Assembly: GCF_003589595.1 (NCBI RefSeq)
Contig: NW_020653900.1
Span: 670,594 to 734,593, forward strand
Origin: Hyposmocoma kahamanoa
Lineage: Eukaryota; Arthropoda; Insecta; Lepidoptera; Cosmopterigidae
Length of the DNA stretch: 64,000 nt
Reading direction: 5' to 3'
Translations under genes and position numbers: made by a program
Part shown: positions 31,291 to 44,000 of the stretch, piece after piece
How positions within the stretch are numbered: the stretch's first letter is position 1
Layout of the letters: each line of letters opens with the position of its first letter
Notes under the pieces: generated by a model
Seen by the model: only the letters and a program-made list of their open reading frames with translations
The model's database searches: none
What the model was told of the DNA's origin: nothing

Positions 31291-31849
31291 TAAGACGAAT
31301 GGGGGGACATGTGATGGGTACTTACTTCCCGCCTTAAAAACCATATATTCACTTTTGAGCACATTATTTTTTGAGCACAACATTTTGGGCATACGATTCG
31401 CATATGTCTATAAGTACTCTTAAGCCACCGACAGATGGGCTCCGACATGCGTGCTGCTAAGCTCACCTATCAGGGCATCAACGTTCAGATTGAATAATTT
31501 TGGCGACTAATAAACGCATGCACAAGCCAAACGCATCTATTCCACACGAAGCCCTGCAGGAGCTTTGATGAGTGGTGTCTGTCCTCCTTATTTAAACTAA
31601 TTATTCTTTGTTGCGATTAGGGGAAGTTGGGTTTTTTGAAAACGAGGCACCTATCCCACTGCGGCATCTATCCCGGTTTTACCCTATTTTATTATCGTAT
31701 TATATATATAAGGAAAATTGGTAAATGATAAAGAATGCAATATAAATTATTACTAAGACACACACGGACTTTACGTAGGCATCTGAACGGGATAGCCCGG
31801 ACGTAAATACCCATTGATAAAAGGTTGCAGTAAAACTTTGAAGTAATTT
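31291..31849. other. Intergenic sequence, partly LINE-derived
   Basis: The first part probably continues the RT fragment (minus). 31620-31680 (ggcacctatcccactgcggc) recurs in altered form at 38540-38575. The rest is unassigned. Confidence 0.4.
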
Positions 31850-32075
31850 AATTTTAACATGCGCCTGGTAGTAACCAACATATTTGTCCGTAGCAGATGC
31901 AGTGCCACTCAGAGTTTTAAATCGCGAAGAGCTGAGGAACACTGCCGCTGCTCCAGTAATCTAGAGACATAAGTTAACAAGTCCCACGTGCCTCTAATTT
32001 CACCAGCACCCTTCAAAACCGGAACGCAGTAATGCTCACATTAGCGCTTAACGGTAGAAATAGGTAAGGAGCCTG
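31850..32075 (+). repeat. SINE-like repeat A
   Basis: gcagtgccactcagagtttt, gagacataagttaacaagtc, ggaacgcagtaatgctcaca in order. Confidence 0.55.
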
Positions 32076-32079
32076 TACT

Positions 32080-32884
32080 TAATTTTTTTTTGTGCACTGG
32101 AAAATGCTTTACCTCGCCGCGGGCGATGACGTGGCGGAGTTATGTGGGACTGTCCTCCGTTGACCCACCCGGTGATACAATATCGCCCGATAGATCCCCG
32201 GAGGCCTGCACATTAAAAACCTGTGTATGCAGCTCACCCACCCGTGCCGGCTCGTGGATCCAGTTAAGGAAGTATAATTACGAGGCCTGTGTTTATGTAA
32301 AACAAAATCTAAACAACTTTAATATAGTCAACACTAGATATCCCAGAAACAAGGAATAAAATAGGAGTACGACCCAAACAACGCACTGATTTGTAATTTT
32401 ACAGTAGAACGATGTTCGTATTAGCATCCAAATTATTTAATAAACAGCCGGATGCTGTTATAGAATTAAAGTGTAGACAATTTAAAATGAAATTGCATAA
32501 TTTGTTACTTACTCAATGCTATTATTACAATATTTATGATTTTTTACGTGATGACATAAAATGTAAAATTTAGCTATTGTATGTTATATTTTTGGCTTCT
32601 TATTTTCTGGTTAAATTCCAATTATTTTAGTTTGTTTATGATATTGTTTTAATTTAACTATAATGCATGCTATGTCTAAAGTGACATAAGCATTGTGTAA
32701 AATATTTGCATGCCAAGTATTCGAGAAATGTACAATCTAATAAGATATATTATAAGACCTGCATTGTTAACTACATTTTTCAGCGAATAAATCTTGTATT
32801 CTAAGACTGGCCACTCACCTCGGTACGGGAGTACTTCCCTGGATGAACTCGTTATTGCGATTTTAACCTCTGAGTGTTATTGCA
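32080..32884. other. Intergenic sequence, unassigned
   Basis: A GC-rich piece at 32100-32270 after a T-run could be a retroposon fragment. 32290-32800 is AT-rich. A short repeat A piece (actcacctcggtacgggagt to ctggatgaactc) is near 32815-32850. Confidence 0.4.
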
Positions 32885-34190
32885 ACTGTTATGGACAGGC
32901 GTGTTCCTCATATATATATATGTCCCTCCCTACTTCAGTGGTGTCAATCATATTTAAATAACAGGTGTTCTAGAGTTGTAATTGATGGTTATAGTTCAAA
33001 TCCTTTTATTTCATGCTCTGGAGTGCCGCAAGGTTCAAACCTTGGGCCATTGTTTTTCATTATATTCATTAATGACATTGAAAGGTTGTTTAAGAACTCG
33101 ATCTGCTATTTGTTTGCTGATGATCTTAAAATAATGCGGGTTATTAAAAGTCTCAATGATGCTGATTTGTTGCAGGCTGATATTTATAGACTCATTGATT
33201 AGTGTCACATTAAAAAAAGGTATCTGAATTCAGTGTAAGTGCTTCCATATTAAGTTCACATTAAAACGTAAACCTCACAGTCCCCAGTACAATATCTCAG
33301 GTGAAACTGTTAAAGAAGTTTCTAAGATACGAAACTTGGATGTAGTGGTGGACTCGGGCTTTAATTTTCTATTCACATTGACAGTATGCTGGCCGCTGCT
33401 AACAAATCACTAGGATTTATTTTTAGAAATAGAAAGGAGTTCAGGAAGGTTTCCACTACCTTATTACTATTTAATGCCTATGTCAGAAGTAAGCTTGAGT
33501 ACTGTAGCATTGTGTGGTCCCCGACATATCGACTCCATGTTGAGAGAATTGAAAGAGTCCAAAGAAGGTTTCTACGACACCTGGCGTACCGCTTCAGGCC
33601 GCCTCATGACGTAAACTGTTACAGTGCCCGACTTGAGCACTTTGGCATGCAAACTTTGAATGGTAGAAGAAATACTTTAGGCTTATGTTTCTTACATAAA
33701 ATTATGAACGGCATGATAGACTGTCCGTCTATTCTCAATAAATTTGGTTTGCGAGTCCGCCTCGACAGCCGCGTCCTTTATTTCATGTCCGTTTGTGTAG
33801 ACCGAATGTAGGAAAGCATTCGGGCCTATCTAGTTTATATAATCGAGTGTCCGGTGAAGATGAAACTGTTGATATATTTTGTGATACATTATATAAATTT
33901 AAGGAAAGAACAATGTTGTAGCTTTAGCTTAGGTTTAATTAATTTATTATTTTTATTATTGGATTTCAATTATTATTATTATTGTTAATTTTAATTTCAT
34001 TTTATCGGTAGACATTTTTTTTGTACATTTAAATATACATGCAGTTCCTTGCTGTGGTTGCCTATAATTGAAGTTGCAACTATATGTTAATTAATAAGTA
34101 TTTATTGTTTTGTATACGTTAAGTTGTAAACTTTGTTGGCAATCCTTAATAAATAAATAAATATCAAATATCAAAATAAATAAATATATA
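32885..34190 (+). mobile_element. 5'-truncated LINE with RT and 3' tail
   Basis: Frame 32891-33202 has SCSGVPQGSNLGPLFFIIFI and the FADD box in CYLFADDLK. A frameshift leads to 33386-33811 (KLEYCSIVWSPTY, RRFLRHLAYRF). 3'UTR with an aataaataaataaat tail ending near 34190, just upstream of the gene 2 promoter. Non-functional. Confidence 0.75.
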
Positions 34191-34294
34191 TATATTAGCG
34201 ATCATTGATAACATGAACACATGTGAACATTCCTAAAAGTCTCTAGACATATAACAAAATACCCCTTATCACAATTCTCCAGTAACATTTTTTT

Positions 34295-34331
34295 TATATA
34301 TAAACGCAGTGAAATTGTAGTTTTAATCAGT
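34295..34331 (+). promoter_or_regulatory. Core promoter of gene 2 (TATA box plus arthropod initiator)
   Basis: TATATATAAA at 34295-34304 and TCAGT at 34327-34331. The distance from the TATA to the A of TCAGT is about 32 bases, the usual spacing in arthropods. This would give a ~35-base leader before the ATG at 34364, which has A-rich upstream context. Inferred from motifs only. Confidence 0.55.
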
Positions 34332-34363
34332 ATATAATATTCTCGTGATGACAACGAATAAAA

Positions 34364-34604
34364 ATGTCGTGTGTAGAATGTTTCTATAGACAGGTCATAT
34401 TACTTTTAATAATCAAGAGTGTATATGGTGATTTTATAGATCAGAATAGTAAAAGCAGTTTAGCCTTCGTAATAGATGACACTTCTTCTATGAGAAATGA
34501 TATACGTCAAGTAAGGAAGGGTGTAAAAAGTATTTTTGATATTGTGAAGAATAAAAATTCATCTCAAATCGAAGATGTTATTCTGGTGACTTTCAATGAC
34601 CCAA
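34364..34604 (+). CDS. Gene 2 exon 1: signal peptide and start of VWA domain
   Basis: ATG at 34364 with aaaa upstream. Residues 1-22 form a short N-region, a hydrophobic VILLLII core and a likely cleavage after VYG. SLAFVIDDTSSM is the first VWA strand with the DxTxS-type metal-site motif; VILVTFNDP is the next strand, as in hemicentin (VTFHDP). Donor CCAA|gtaagt, phase 1. Confidence 0.9.
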
Positions 34605-34912
34605 GTAAGTGTTTTTAACCTGTAAAACACACAATAGTTCAAATTATTTCGTAAATAGTTCTTGGTACCACCACTTCCTTAAGAGTCTATACAACCTCAA
34701 ATGGCTTTGGTTGATACCGCATAACAATGAAAGTGTGCAATCAATCAATTTGGAAAAATAAAATAGTAAAATTGAGGATATGCACTGATTACTATATGGT
34801 GTGAAAACACGATTGAACAGCGTCCCTGCCGCTCGACCAAGCCAAATGAATAACTGCAAACAAATTAAGAACTCCACATACAAACATTCACACGCACACG
34901 CAAACACACGCG

Positions 34913-34949
<37 letters not shown>

Positions 34950-35006
34950 ACACACACACCCACACCCCCCCACACACACCCACACCCACACACACGCACA
35001 CGCAGG

Positions 35007-35040
<34 letters not shown>

Positions 35041-38000
35041 CACAAGCGCACACAAGCGCGCACGCACGCACGTACTGGCACACACGCACGCACGTGTGCG
35101 TCCACACGCCCGTGCGTGCGTGTGAGCAAGATGTAGGTATATTGTTTTGTATTTTGTGGTGAGAAATAAACATATTTATTTTATTATTATTTATTATTAT
35201 TGCTTTCCAAGGGACCCTAAGGGCGCGTCGTCCCATTACGTCGTGACGACATATAGTCGTGCAGTTTAAAGCGTCGTGACTTGTATATTTAAACAAAGTT
35301 GTTCACTCATAGAACAACACGATTAACTGCCGTTCGACTTTTTTGACGTTACGACTGTCGTGACAATGGGAAGAGTTAGAACGACAGACGTCAGATGATA
35401 AATAAAATGTCACAATAAAAATGTGACGACAGATAATCGCAGCTTCAAACAATTGCTTCTGTCGTGCAAACTACAAGGCGGCTGCCATGAACAGATAAAT
35501 AGTCGTCACGATCTTGTGGGAACAGCTAGACACAACAGTTGTTCAACGATAAAATAAACGTCCACAACACAGTCACGACAGATAGTCGTGATATGGGAAT
35601 AGGCTAAACACGTCGTCGTTCAACGATAATTAAAATCTTACGACATAATAGGAACGCGCTCTTACACTATCTTAGGAAGTTGTAACAAATGGTTAGGGAG
35701 TTAGTCCCTAATTCAGCCGACTTATGTATAAGTTCATAAAACGTTTATTAATTACACTACTCGATTTCATGGACCCTGCGTCAAGGTCGTGGACGTGGCT
35801 CTTAATTAGGGCGCCGCTCATATTAACTTATCGACATAACCCACCGAATAAACGTGAAAAGGAAAAAGTGTTACTTTACAGGAGCGATTAGAAACTAAAT
35901 TAAAAATATAATATTACTCATTGGTGATTGGATATACTGAAATACAATGTATGGCCTAATTAAAGATAAAAATCATTATAATTTATATTAAAATATGAAA
36001 CATGAAAATATTGATAGTTTATGAGAAATTCACAAAAAATCCTTTAAAATTTTTACACACGTCCGTATTTCCATGGAATTACTTTTACGTATTGTGTAAC
36101 TGGGCTGTGGAACGAAATGAGCAAAAGGAAATCAAAAGTAATGAAAAAATATCGAGGACGTGTTTAAGAATAGGCTCACTCTTTTAATAGACATAGTAAA
36201 ACAAGTTGCAGGAACGACTAATGACGGGAACAGTACAAAAGTTCTTCGAGTAGGTATTCCGATAGAATAGAAGCAATTACTGGATTGGAAGATCGAGTGT
36301 GTAGGTTTGTGATTTTTCAAGCAAAAAAATATATGAGGTACAAAGATATTACTAAATTAAAACATTATGCCTTCGAAACAGCACAGAAGTACCAACGTAT
36401 GGTATCACAAGAGCCGGTATAATCGCCAACAATGCAATAGAGCCAATTGGGAGCCTTTCAGAAGAAACCAGAAGCCTCATGACAAGGACAACAAAAGCTT
36501 TAGAAGGTTTAGGGAATACCATTCATGGAAAAAGGGCAGCCCCATATATTTCTACGTTAGTTTTGATTATAGTGTCCCTCACCGTTGTCCCAGTCCGCGC
36601 ACAGGAACCTTGCAAGTTCAGGTTCTGACCCCAGATCAGCCAGTGTACAGGATTGTCACAGACCTCTGTCACTTGACTGTGTGCGTTATTATTATTATTA
36701 TATTGACTTCATCCTGTTCTCGAGAGGCTGGTGTCTCAGGTGAGACACCCCGGGTGCACATACGGTAAACTCCTTACTCTCCAGATAGGTACCGGTGCTG
36801 TAGGCACGCTCACTTCCCGTTGCGCATTGTACACACGCCAGCACATCAAGCTACACATTGACGTATCTTGTTCCGTTGCAATGGAGGCGATTTTTGAACA
36901 AAAATGTGTTGTCTGATGAGCCGTTGTCCGTACAACTAGCGGTTGCCACCGCTAAGCTGTCGCCACCGCTAAGCTGTCGACTCTAAAGCTCACTACCAAA
37001 TCTCCTCATTGGTGGTGGAGAAGGAGCTCCAGTTCCCAGTAACCTTAGCGGCTGGAGGGACCGGAGAATATCTAGCTTATCCTCTAATAGGTCTCTGGGC
37101 TAGTACCGGAGATGTCAGTCGTAGTGTCCTGTGACAATGTCCGGAAACAGCTTCCAGCTTAAAGGGCAACTCACATGCCCTGCGCGTCTCCTCGCTTCTG
37201 GCCTTCAATTAGACCGCTAGGTACTAAGACGCGCTAGCTGCGCACGAGACAGACGCCCCAGCCACATGCATCTGGGGCAGAGAAATATGTCCTTCTCTGC
37301 AGCTCACCACACTCCCCAGCGAGTCCATAACCAAGTACGGGTCCACCAGAGACGCCTGTGAAGGCGTGTCACTGGCGGAGGGCTTGACCCTGACGGCCGG
37401 TGTACCATGGTCTTGCTGTCAAGCCCGTAGTCTTTCCGGAAAACCCTATCTCTCGGGTCGGTAGATAGGGACATCTCGGGTCGGTAGATGGAAAAAGAGC
37501 CGGCAAGCTTCTAACGAGGTTATTTTCAATGTACTTGTAGAATTTCTTCCCACCCTCTCATTAATTCATGAAGACCAAATATAATAGCCGAGAAAAGGTA
37601 GACATTTTTCCCGGAAACTCTGGATTTCATAAAATGTCCAGAAAATCAATTAGAGTTTTTGGATTATATCCAATCTAAATCCTAATTTCTCGAAATATCT
37701 ACTCCTTTAACATCTCGCATACTCTTAGGGATCATTGTATTTTTTGTTATTAAATAGGCTTTATTTGTATAGTCGTATTTTACATATAATTAAGAGAAAT
37801 ATTGTGAAGTTTGTGGTTTCCTTATTACGCACAATTACAATATTATTACCTACCTTTGTTTTATTTTAATTTTCAATAAAAATTTAGTTGTCATTTTTTT
37901 ACAATTTTTAAGTCAACTGAGATGCATGAAAGATGCTAAAAATGTTATACCATTAGCATTAAAATTTGTCGTTATCGAAAAAAATATAAAACAATTTTGG

Positions 38001-41000
38001 GCATTAAAACAAATTTAGCAGTAATTAGCGTTATAGGAAATACGTCGAAAAGTAAGAAATAATTAGTACCTACGAGGATATTATGGTTTTCCTTGTAATT
38101 CCAGAAATAAATTTGTTTTTCATACCAGTCTGATACGAATTTTTGTTAGAATAAAGAACAATAAAACACTAGACTCAATTAAATAATAATGTATCATGCA
38201 CTATGCTTTCTTATATGTAGGTTCATCCAGTGGGTTTGAATAAGACAGTACAATCTATCTCCCACTATGGCCAGGATGCTGTTGCAGCTCCCGCGCACAC
38301 ATCGCCACTGGGAAGCTACTCTTTTTCTAATGATGGCATGAAAACCAAGTGCGCGCCTCTGTGACCTGATGCGCTACAATGCCGCGGCAGTCCCATCAAC
38401 ATCCTAAATGCATTATTATACTGCACCCTCACAGTGTTTAGGGTCGCCTGACTTATACTTAACCCAAAGGCTAGAAGGCTTGACAGTATGCTTTAATCAG
38501 TACAGAGTACTAAAAAAACCGACCTCATAAGTACGTGGAATTAGGGTAGAACCGGGATAGATGCCCCACTTTTTGAAAGGGCCTCCTAATTTAAAAATTA
38601 TTAGTTTACCACGAATAATTCTAGGGTCGGCGGACTAAAACACATAATTCAAAAAAGTGCTTCATTTGTTAATGTATAATTACATATTTTTGTGTTGTTT
38701 ATAGTGTTGGAAGATGTGAAGAGAATGATAAATTTGAATAAGACGCCTCTAGAATAAAGGTACAAATGCATGAAGTAACAAATGAATTTGACTTGTGTGC
38801 TTAAGCCGGTAGATGTATTAATTTAAATGAATGACTTTGGATTTTGACTTATGTGCTTTAGTCCGCCGACTCTAGAATTCCTATGGATATAACTAGTTTA
38901 ATCTTTTACATTACATTGATATTTGATTTTATTGATCTAACATTTACTGATTTTTGAAGAAATTGATTTTTTGCAAACCTATTTTTTTGAGGATAAATGC
39001 CTACCTATATGGATAGACGCCACACAATGAAAATACTGAGAAGGATAGATGCCCTTTAGAATAAAATAGTAAAATTCATAATAAAATGTTTTATTTGTAA
39101 TCCTTAATATATTGTATATACGTACATACTACATCTTTAATAATAAATATATACGTATTTAAAGTTACTACCTACTTGACTTCGTATTTTTGTAGCTATC
39201 AAAATATTTTATGCAAAAATGTTCTCTGTTTGAAATGTGAATAATTTGTCTTTTTGGTACTTTTATTTACTTTAAAACTANNNNNNNNNNNNNNNNNNNN
39301 NNNNNNNNNNNNNNNNNNNNNNNNNNNNNNNNNNNNNNNNNNNNNNNNNNNNNNNNNNNNNNNNNNNNNNNNNNNNNNNNNNNNNNNNNNNNNNNNNNNN
39401 NNNNNNNNNNNNNNNNNNNNNNNNNNNNNNNNNNNNNNNNNNNNNNNNNNNNNNNNNNNNNNNNNNNNNNNNNNNNNNNNNNNNNNNNNNNNNNNNNNNN
39501 NNNNNNNNNNNNNNNNNNNNNNNNNNNNNNNNNNNNNNNNNNNNNNNNNNNNNNNNNNNNNNNNNNNNNNNNNNNNNNNNNNNNNNNNNNNNNNNNNNNN
39601 NNNNNNNNNNNNNNNNNNNNNNNNNNNNNNNNNNNNNNNNNNNNNNNNNNNNNNNNNNNNNNNNNNNNNNNNNNNNNNNNACACTTTCATAGAGGCTTTG
39701 GATTCCATAAATGTAGGCGGAGGAGGCGATTGTCCCGAAGTGACTTTGACTGGAATTGAAAAGGCTTTAATTGAAAGCCGGCCTAGATCTTTACTATTCG
39801 TATTTACTGATACAATTGCTAAAGATTTCAATAAACTTGAACCAGTTAAAGATTTAGCATTGAAAAAGCTTATTCAGGTACGATCTTGGACCAAAATATT
39901 GTCTATATATTATAAATATAAAATATCAGGAACCACTGAAGAAACTTTCCGGTTTCCTCGTCGAAGTATATAGAGACTAGAAGACTGGAAGCTATTTCCG
40001 CCAAAGAATAAGCTTAGGTTTTATTCTTTCTTTTTTTATAATATCTAGTGACGGAACGAACAAGTGGTAAGCCTGGTGGTAAGCTACAAGCCTGACCATA
40101 ACAGTTGCAGCGCCACTCAGAGCAATCGGAAAGATCTGAGTGGTACTGCCACTGCGCCCGTCACCCTGAGACATAAGTTGACAAGTCCCATGTGCCTGTA
40201 ATTTCACCAGTACCTGTACCCTTCAAAACTGGAAAACGGTAATGCTGATATTACCTACTGCTTGGCGGAAATAGGTTTGGTGGCACTACCCTGGACGAAC
40301 TCTCACAAAGAGGTCTACTGCTACTTAGTACGTAGCTAATGGCTCGACCTCTATAGGTCTCATGGTCAGCCGTCAGCCGTGACTGTGGGACCTGTGAAGA
40401 ACCCGAAATGTTTATTTATTTTTTATTGCAAAAACTTAATAGCTCTATGTAAGCTTAGTAAGTAGCATCTCTAGTGCGCAGGGCGCCAGGCGGCGCCAGC
40501 GGCCTCCGTCAGATAGATGGTGGCCGAGAGGAAAGATGTCATGTGCACGCGTACATATCAAGTACGTTAGATCTGTCCTCAGATGTGCACGAAATGTAGT
40601 TTTCATCACACTTGCTCGTAAACAGTGTCATAACCTGCAGGCAAACTCGACCGTAATGTTTTAAATTGCGCCCGCGGGCGTTTTCATTACATCACAAATG
40701 GCAGTGTCATAACTTGCTGGCAGAGGTTTCACCGTACAGCCTCTTCATATATTTAAACGAATGCCAAACAAACCCTAGGAAACAATGCACCAAAGAGATA
40801 AAATAGAACTGACCGAGTACCGCATGTATTCAAACCAATCATTTATGAAATAAAAATATATGGCCCGGTTGCAAGACTTTTGGACCAATTTAACCAATCA
40901 GGGGCCTACCATTCCTTCCACAAACAATCTTATTTCAATGTAAGTTTGAAGTAAGCTTATTATTAATATTACTCATTTTGATACCTTGACAAACCTGTCA

Positions 41001-44000
41001 ACCGAGTAATGTATTATTGCTAAAGTGATTGAAAGAACGAATGATTTCCCAATATTGTCTATTCCTTACTAAAAATAGGAAAGAAATAACGCTATAGTTC
41101 CGAATCGTCTTAACGTAGTATAATGTCATCGAGTATATAGTATATACTCGATGTATAATGTTTAAGTACTTAATGTTATTTACATTCAGAAAATTTTAAG
41201 TGTAAAAAAATGTAATAGTAAAATCTATTAAAATTACGTTGTTTTCAACTACTTTTCCGCATTTTCATGAAGAAAATTAAATAAAACAAGCTGAGTCTTG
41301 ATTGTCACGTTGTGAATTCGGAATTACAGTCTAGTGTCAACTGTTTGTGTGAGGCCAGACGAGCGTAATTTTGAGAGCTGCGTTTTTTTTTGCGCTCGAC
41401 CGAAATTCGGTTGGAGCGCCAGACAAACGTATTTTATTCAGTTGCTTTTAAGCGTTTATACGGGGTGTATGTATCGTAATAGTGTAATGGATCCATTAAA
41501 AATAGTATGCATTTATAAAGCCTTAGGAGACGATGTTCGAAAAAGGAAAAGAAGCTGGGCACATCCACTCAATATGAAACGATTAAAGTGTGGGCAGCTT
41601 CATATGTTATATACCTACAAGTTTATGTGCAAATGCCAATAAATGTTTTTTTTTTAGAATTATGTTCAACCTTGATGATATTTTTTTCCGTATCAAACAT
41701 TTTCGCAAGAAACGTCTATATTCACGTGCATCCAACAGCAAAGTGACCCCTTCCCTCACCCCTACCTCCACCCGCGCCAGCACGACACACAATGCGACCG
41801 AAAGTCAGTCGTTATTACGCCCTTGAGTCGTAGGATAACTCATTTTGCGTCGTCGTGTGAAACAAACCGTACTTTTATACGAAACCGAATGCTACATTGT
41901 TCGGCAAACTGCGCAACTCAAAAATCGCAACTCACAAATAACAAAATTACGCCCGTCTGGCCTACACTTAGTGTCGCCAAGGAGCATATGGATGTCGCTA
42001 TCATATTACGAACTGAGTGAATGAATAGTCACAAAACTACCAATAAAACATCATAGTTTTAACATTATAATAAGCTTACTTTAAGCGCGTCATGGAACGA
42101 AAAGTCAATGTAAGGTTAAAGTAATATTGTTTTAAGAGGTTGTAGTAGGCCCCCAGATGGCAGTATAGCGTTTGAGTAGCGCCTTAATAGATATTTTAAT
42201 TAGCAAAAATACGACGTTCTTTTTTTGGAACTCATTATAATTGTGTGTACTGTACTATTGTACTCAATACTTAGTACTTTGCACATAACTATTTGTGCAA
42301 AGTATTTGAATAGAACTTTAATGATTTTTTTTGGCTCAGTGGCGAGTACCATACGTTATATATAATGATATATAATGATAAAAGTTTATGAAATTGTAAT
42401 TGACAGATTAAAGTACAGGAGTAGAAAATATGTATTTATATTTCTTCATTTTCAATTATTTTACTAACATAATTTTAAGTATTTCTGTTACTAACACCCT
42501 ATGGATTAATTATTGATCCGGAAAGAAAGGATTCTGATTTATTATTTATACATTATAATGGCACGTTTACACCAAGTCGACATGCGACCTTTGGTTGCCC
42601 GCCGAAGACGGCAATCTATCCAGTGTAACTACTGAGTCGTCTGACGACCGTAGTTCGCAGCGTAGTTTGCAGTCCAAATTCTTTCGAATAGAACAATTGT
42701 TTAATAAAAAGAGTTTTCAGATTTCGTTTGTTTTAACGAGGGGGTGTGCCGAGGAAACCGATGAAGCCTATAAGGTGTTTCAAGATCTAGCTGCGATTAC
42801 ATCTGGGCAAGTGTTTAACTTAGACCTATCTGCAGACATCAGGGAGGTAATTTCTTAACTCCACCTAATCTAATACTGCTAATACTGTATGTTTGGTAGG
42901 ACAGATATGTCCTTATAATTTAGATTGTGACGTTCCAATTGGTGACGGGCAATGTAATTTGTATAGTCCCCAAATGCTGAGTCATGGACCCTTTTGATAT
43001 TTTTATTTTATCTTCTTTATTTAATTTTTCTTGTTCTTTGTTCAATGTTTACAATTTGCGTCTTTTGCGTGTCAAATCAAGCGGATATTATTTTTTATTT
43101 TATTTTTACTGTTAGACGTAACTCCTGTTCGTAATGTAAGCATGAATGACCACACGTCGCCTATCGCAGTTCATGGTTGAACATAGGTCTCTGCCAATGT
43201 TCGTCATTTCACCGTCCTCAGCTTAAGGGGTCACGTGTAGCCGTCCTTGCAAATGTTATTATTATTATTGTATGCAGTAGACAAAAGTTTTAAGAGACTG
43301 ACAGTATCAACTGTTTGACCACTGTTTTTGGACTGTCTGTCTAATAGCAATAATTATTTTTACTGAATATCATCCGTACCATGATATTCAAGTACATTAT
43401 ATTTCTTTTTGTGAAAATGCTCCACTGCTTTGTTGTTACTAATACAAAGATAAACAAACACAAAGAAGAATTCCTACAATCTGGTTGGATTCAAACCAGC
43501 GATTTTTTCGCCAAATCAGGGCTATCGCACTCTCAACCAAGTTAGCAGATCTTACGAATTACCCTATTATTGAAATAATTATTAAAGACGACTTCGATGG
43601 TCCAACGATTTGCATTGTGGGCGCCGGTGGAGGTCCCGCCTTCGATTCCCGGTCGACTAATGTGGGAAATAAACTTTTTTAAACTGGACTATGTGTTCCG
43701 GTTGAATTCCGTTCCACTGGTACTCATAGTACAAGGGACTTATAGAAGGCCTGCAGTGTCGCCACTACTAATTTTCATACAATATTTTGAAGCGCAACTG
43801 CAGCGCGGCGGGTGCGATTCGTGTTGATATAACAATAAATAACATATTTTTGGTCGATGTAACTCTCAACGGATATAATTAATTTATGGTATAAAGACAT
43901 TTGACATATTCTTGCATGATATAGAGGTCATTAGGTATAATAGATTAATATAACAACTTTCAATCTAATATACCGACGGCATGGCAACGTTTCAGATATA

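Noticed and set aside
34801..35296. Overlapping long frames on both strands through the CA repeat
   Set aside because: Pure low-complexity His/Thr or Val/Cys translations of a microsatellite; no codon structure.
39199..39973. Frames of over 200 codons across 39281-39680
   Set aside because: They are open only because of 400 N; only the plus-strand part from 39681 to 39877 is supported as exon.
41427..41642. Host gene encoding a nuclear DNA-binding protein
   Set aside because: Frameshifted, enclosed by inverted ends, and similar to Harbinger transposase starts; a transposon relic.
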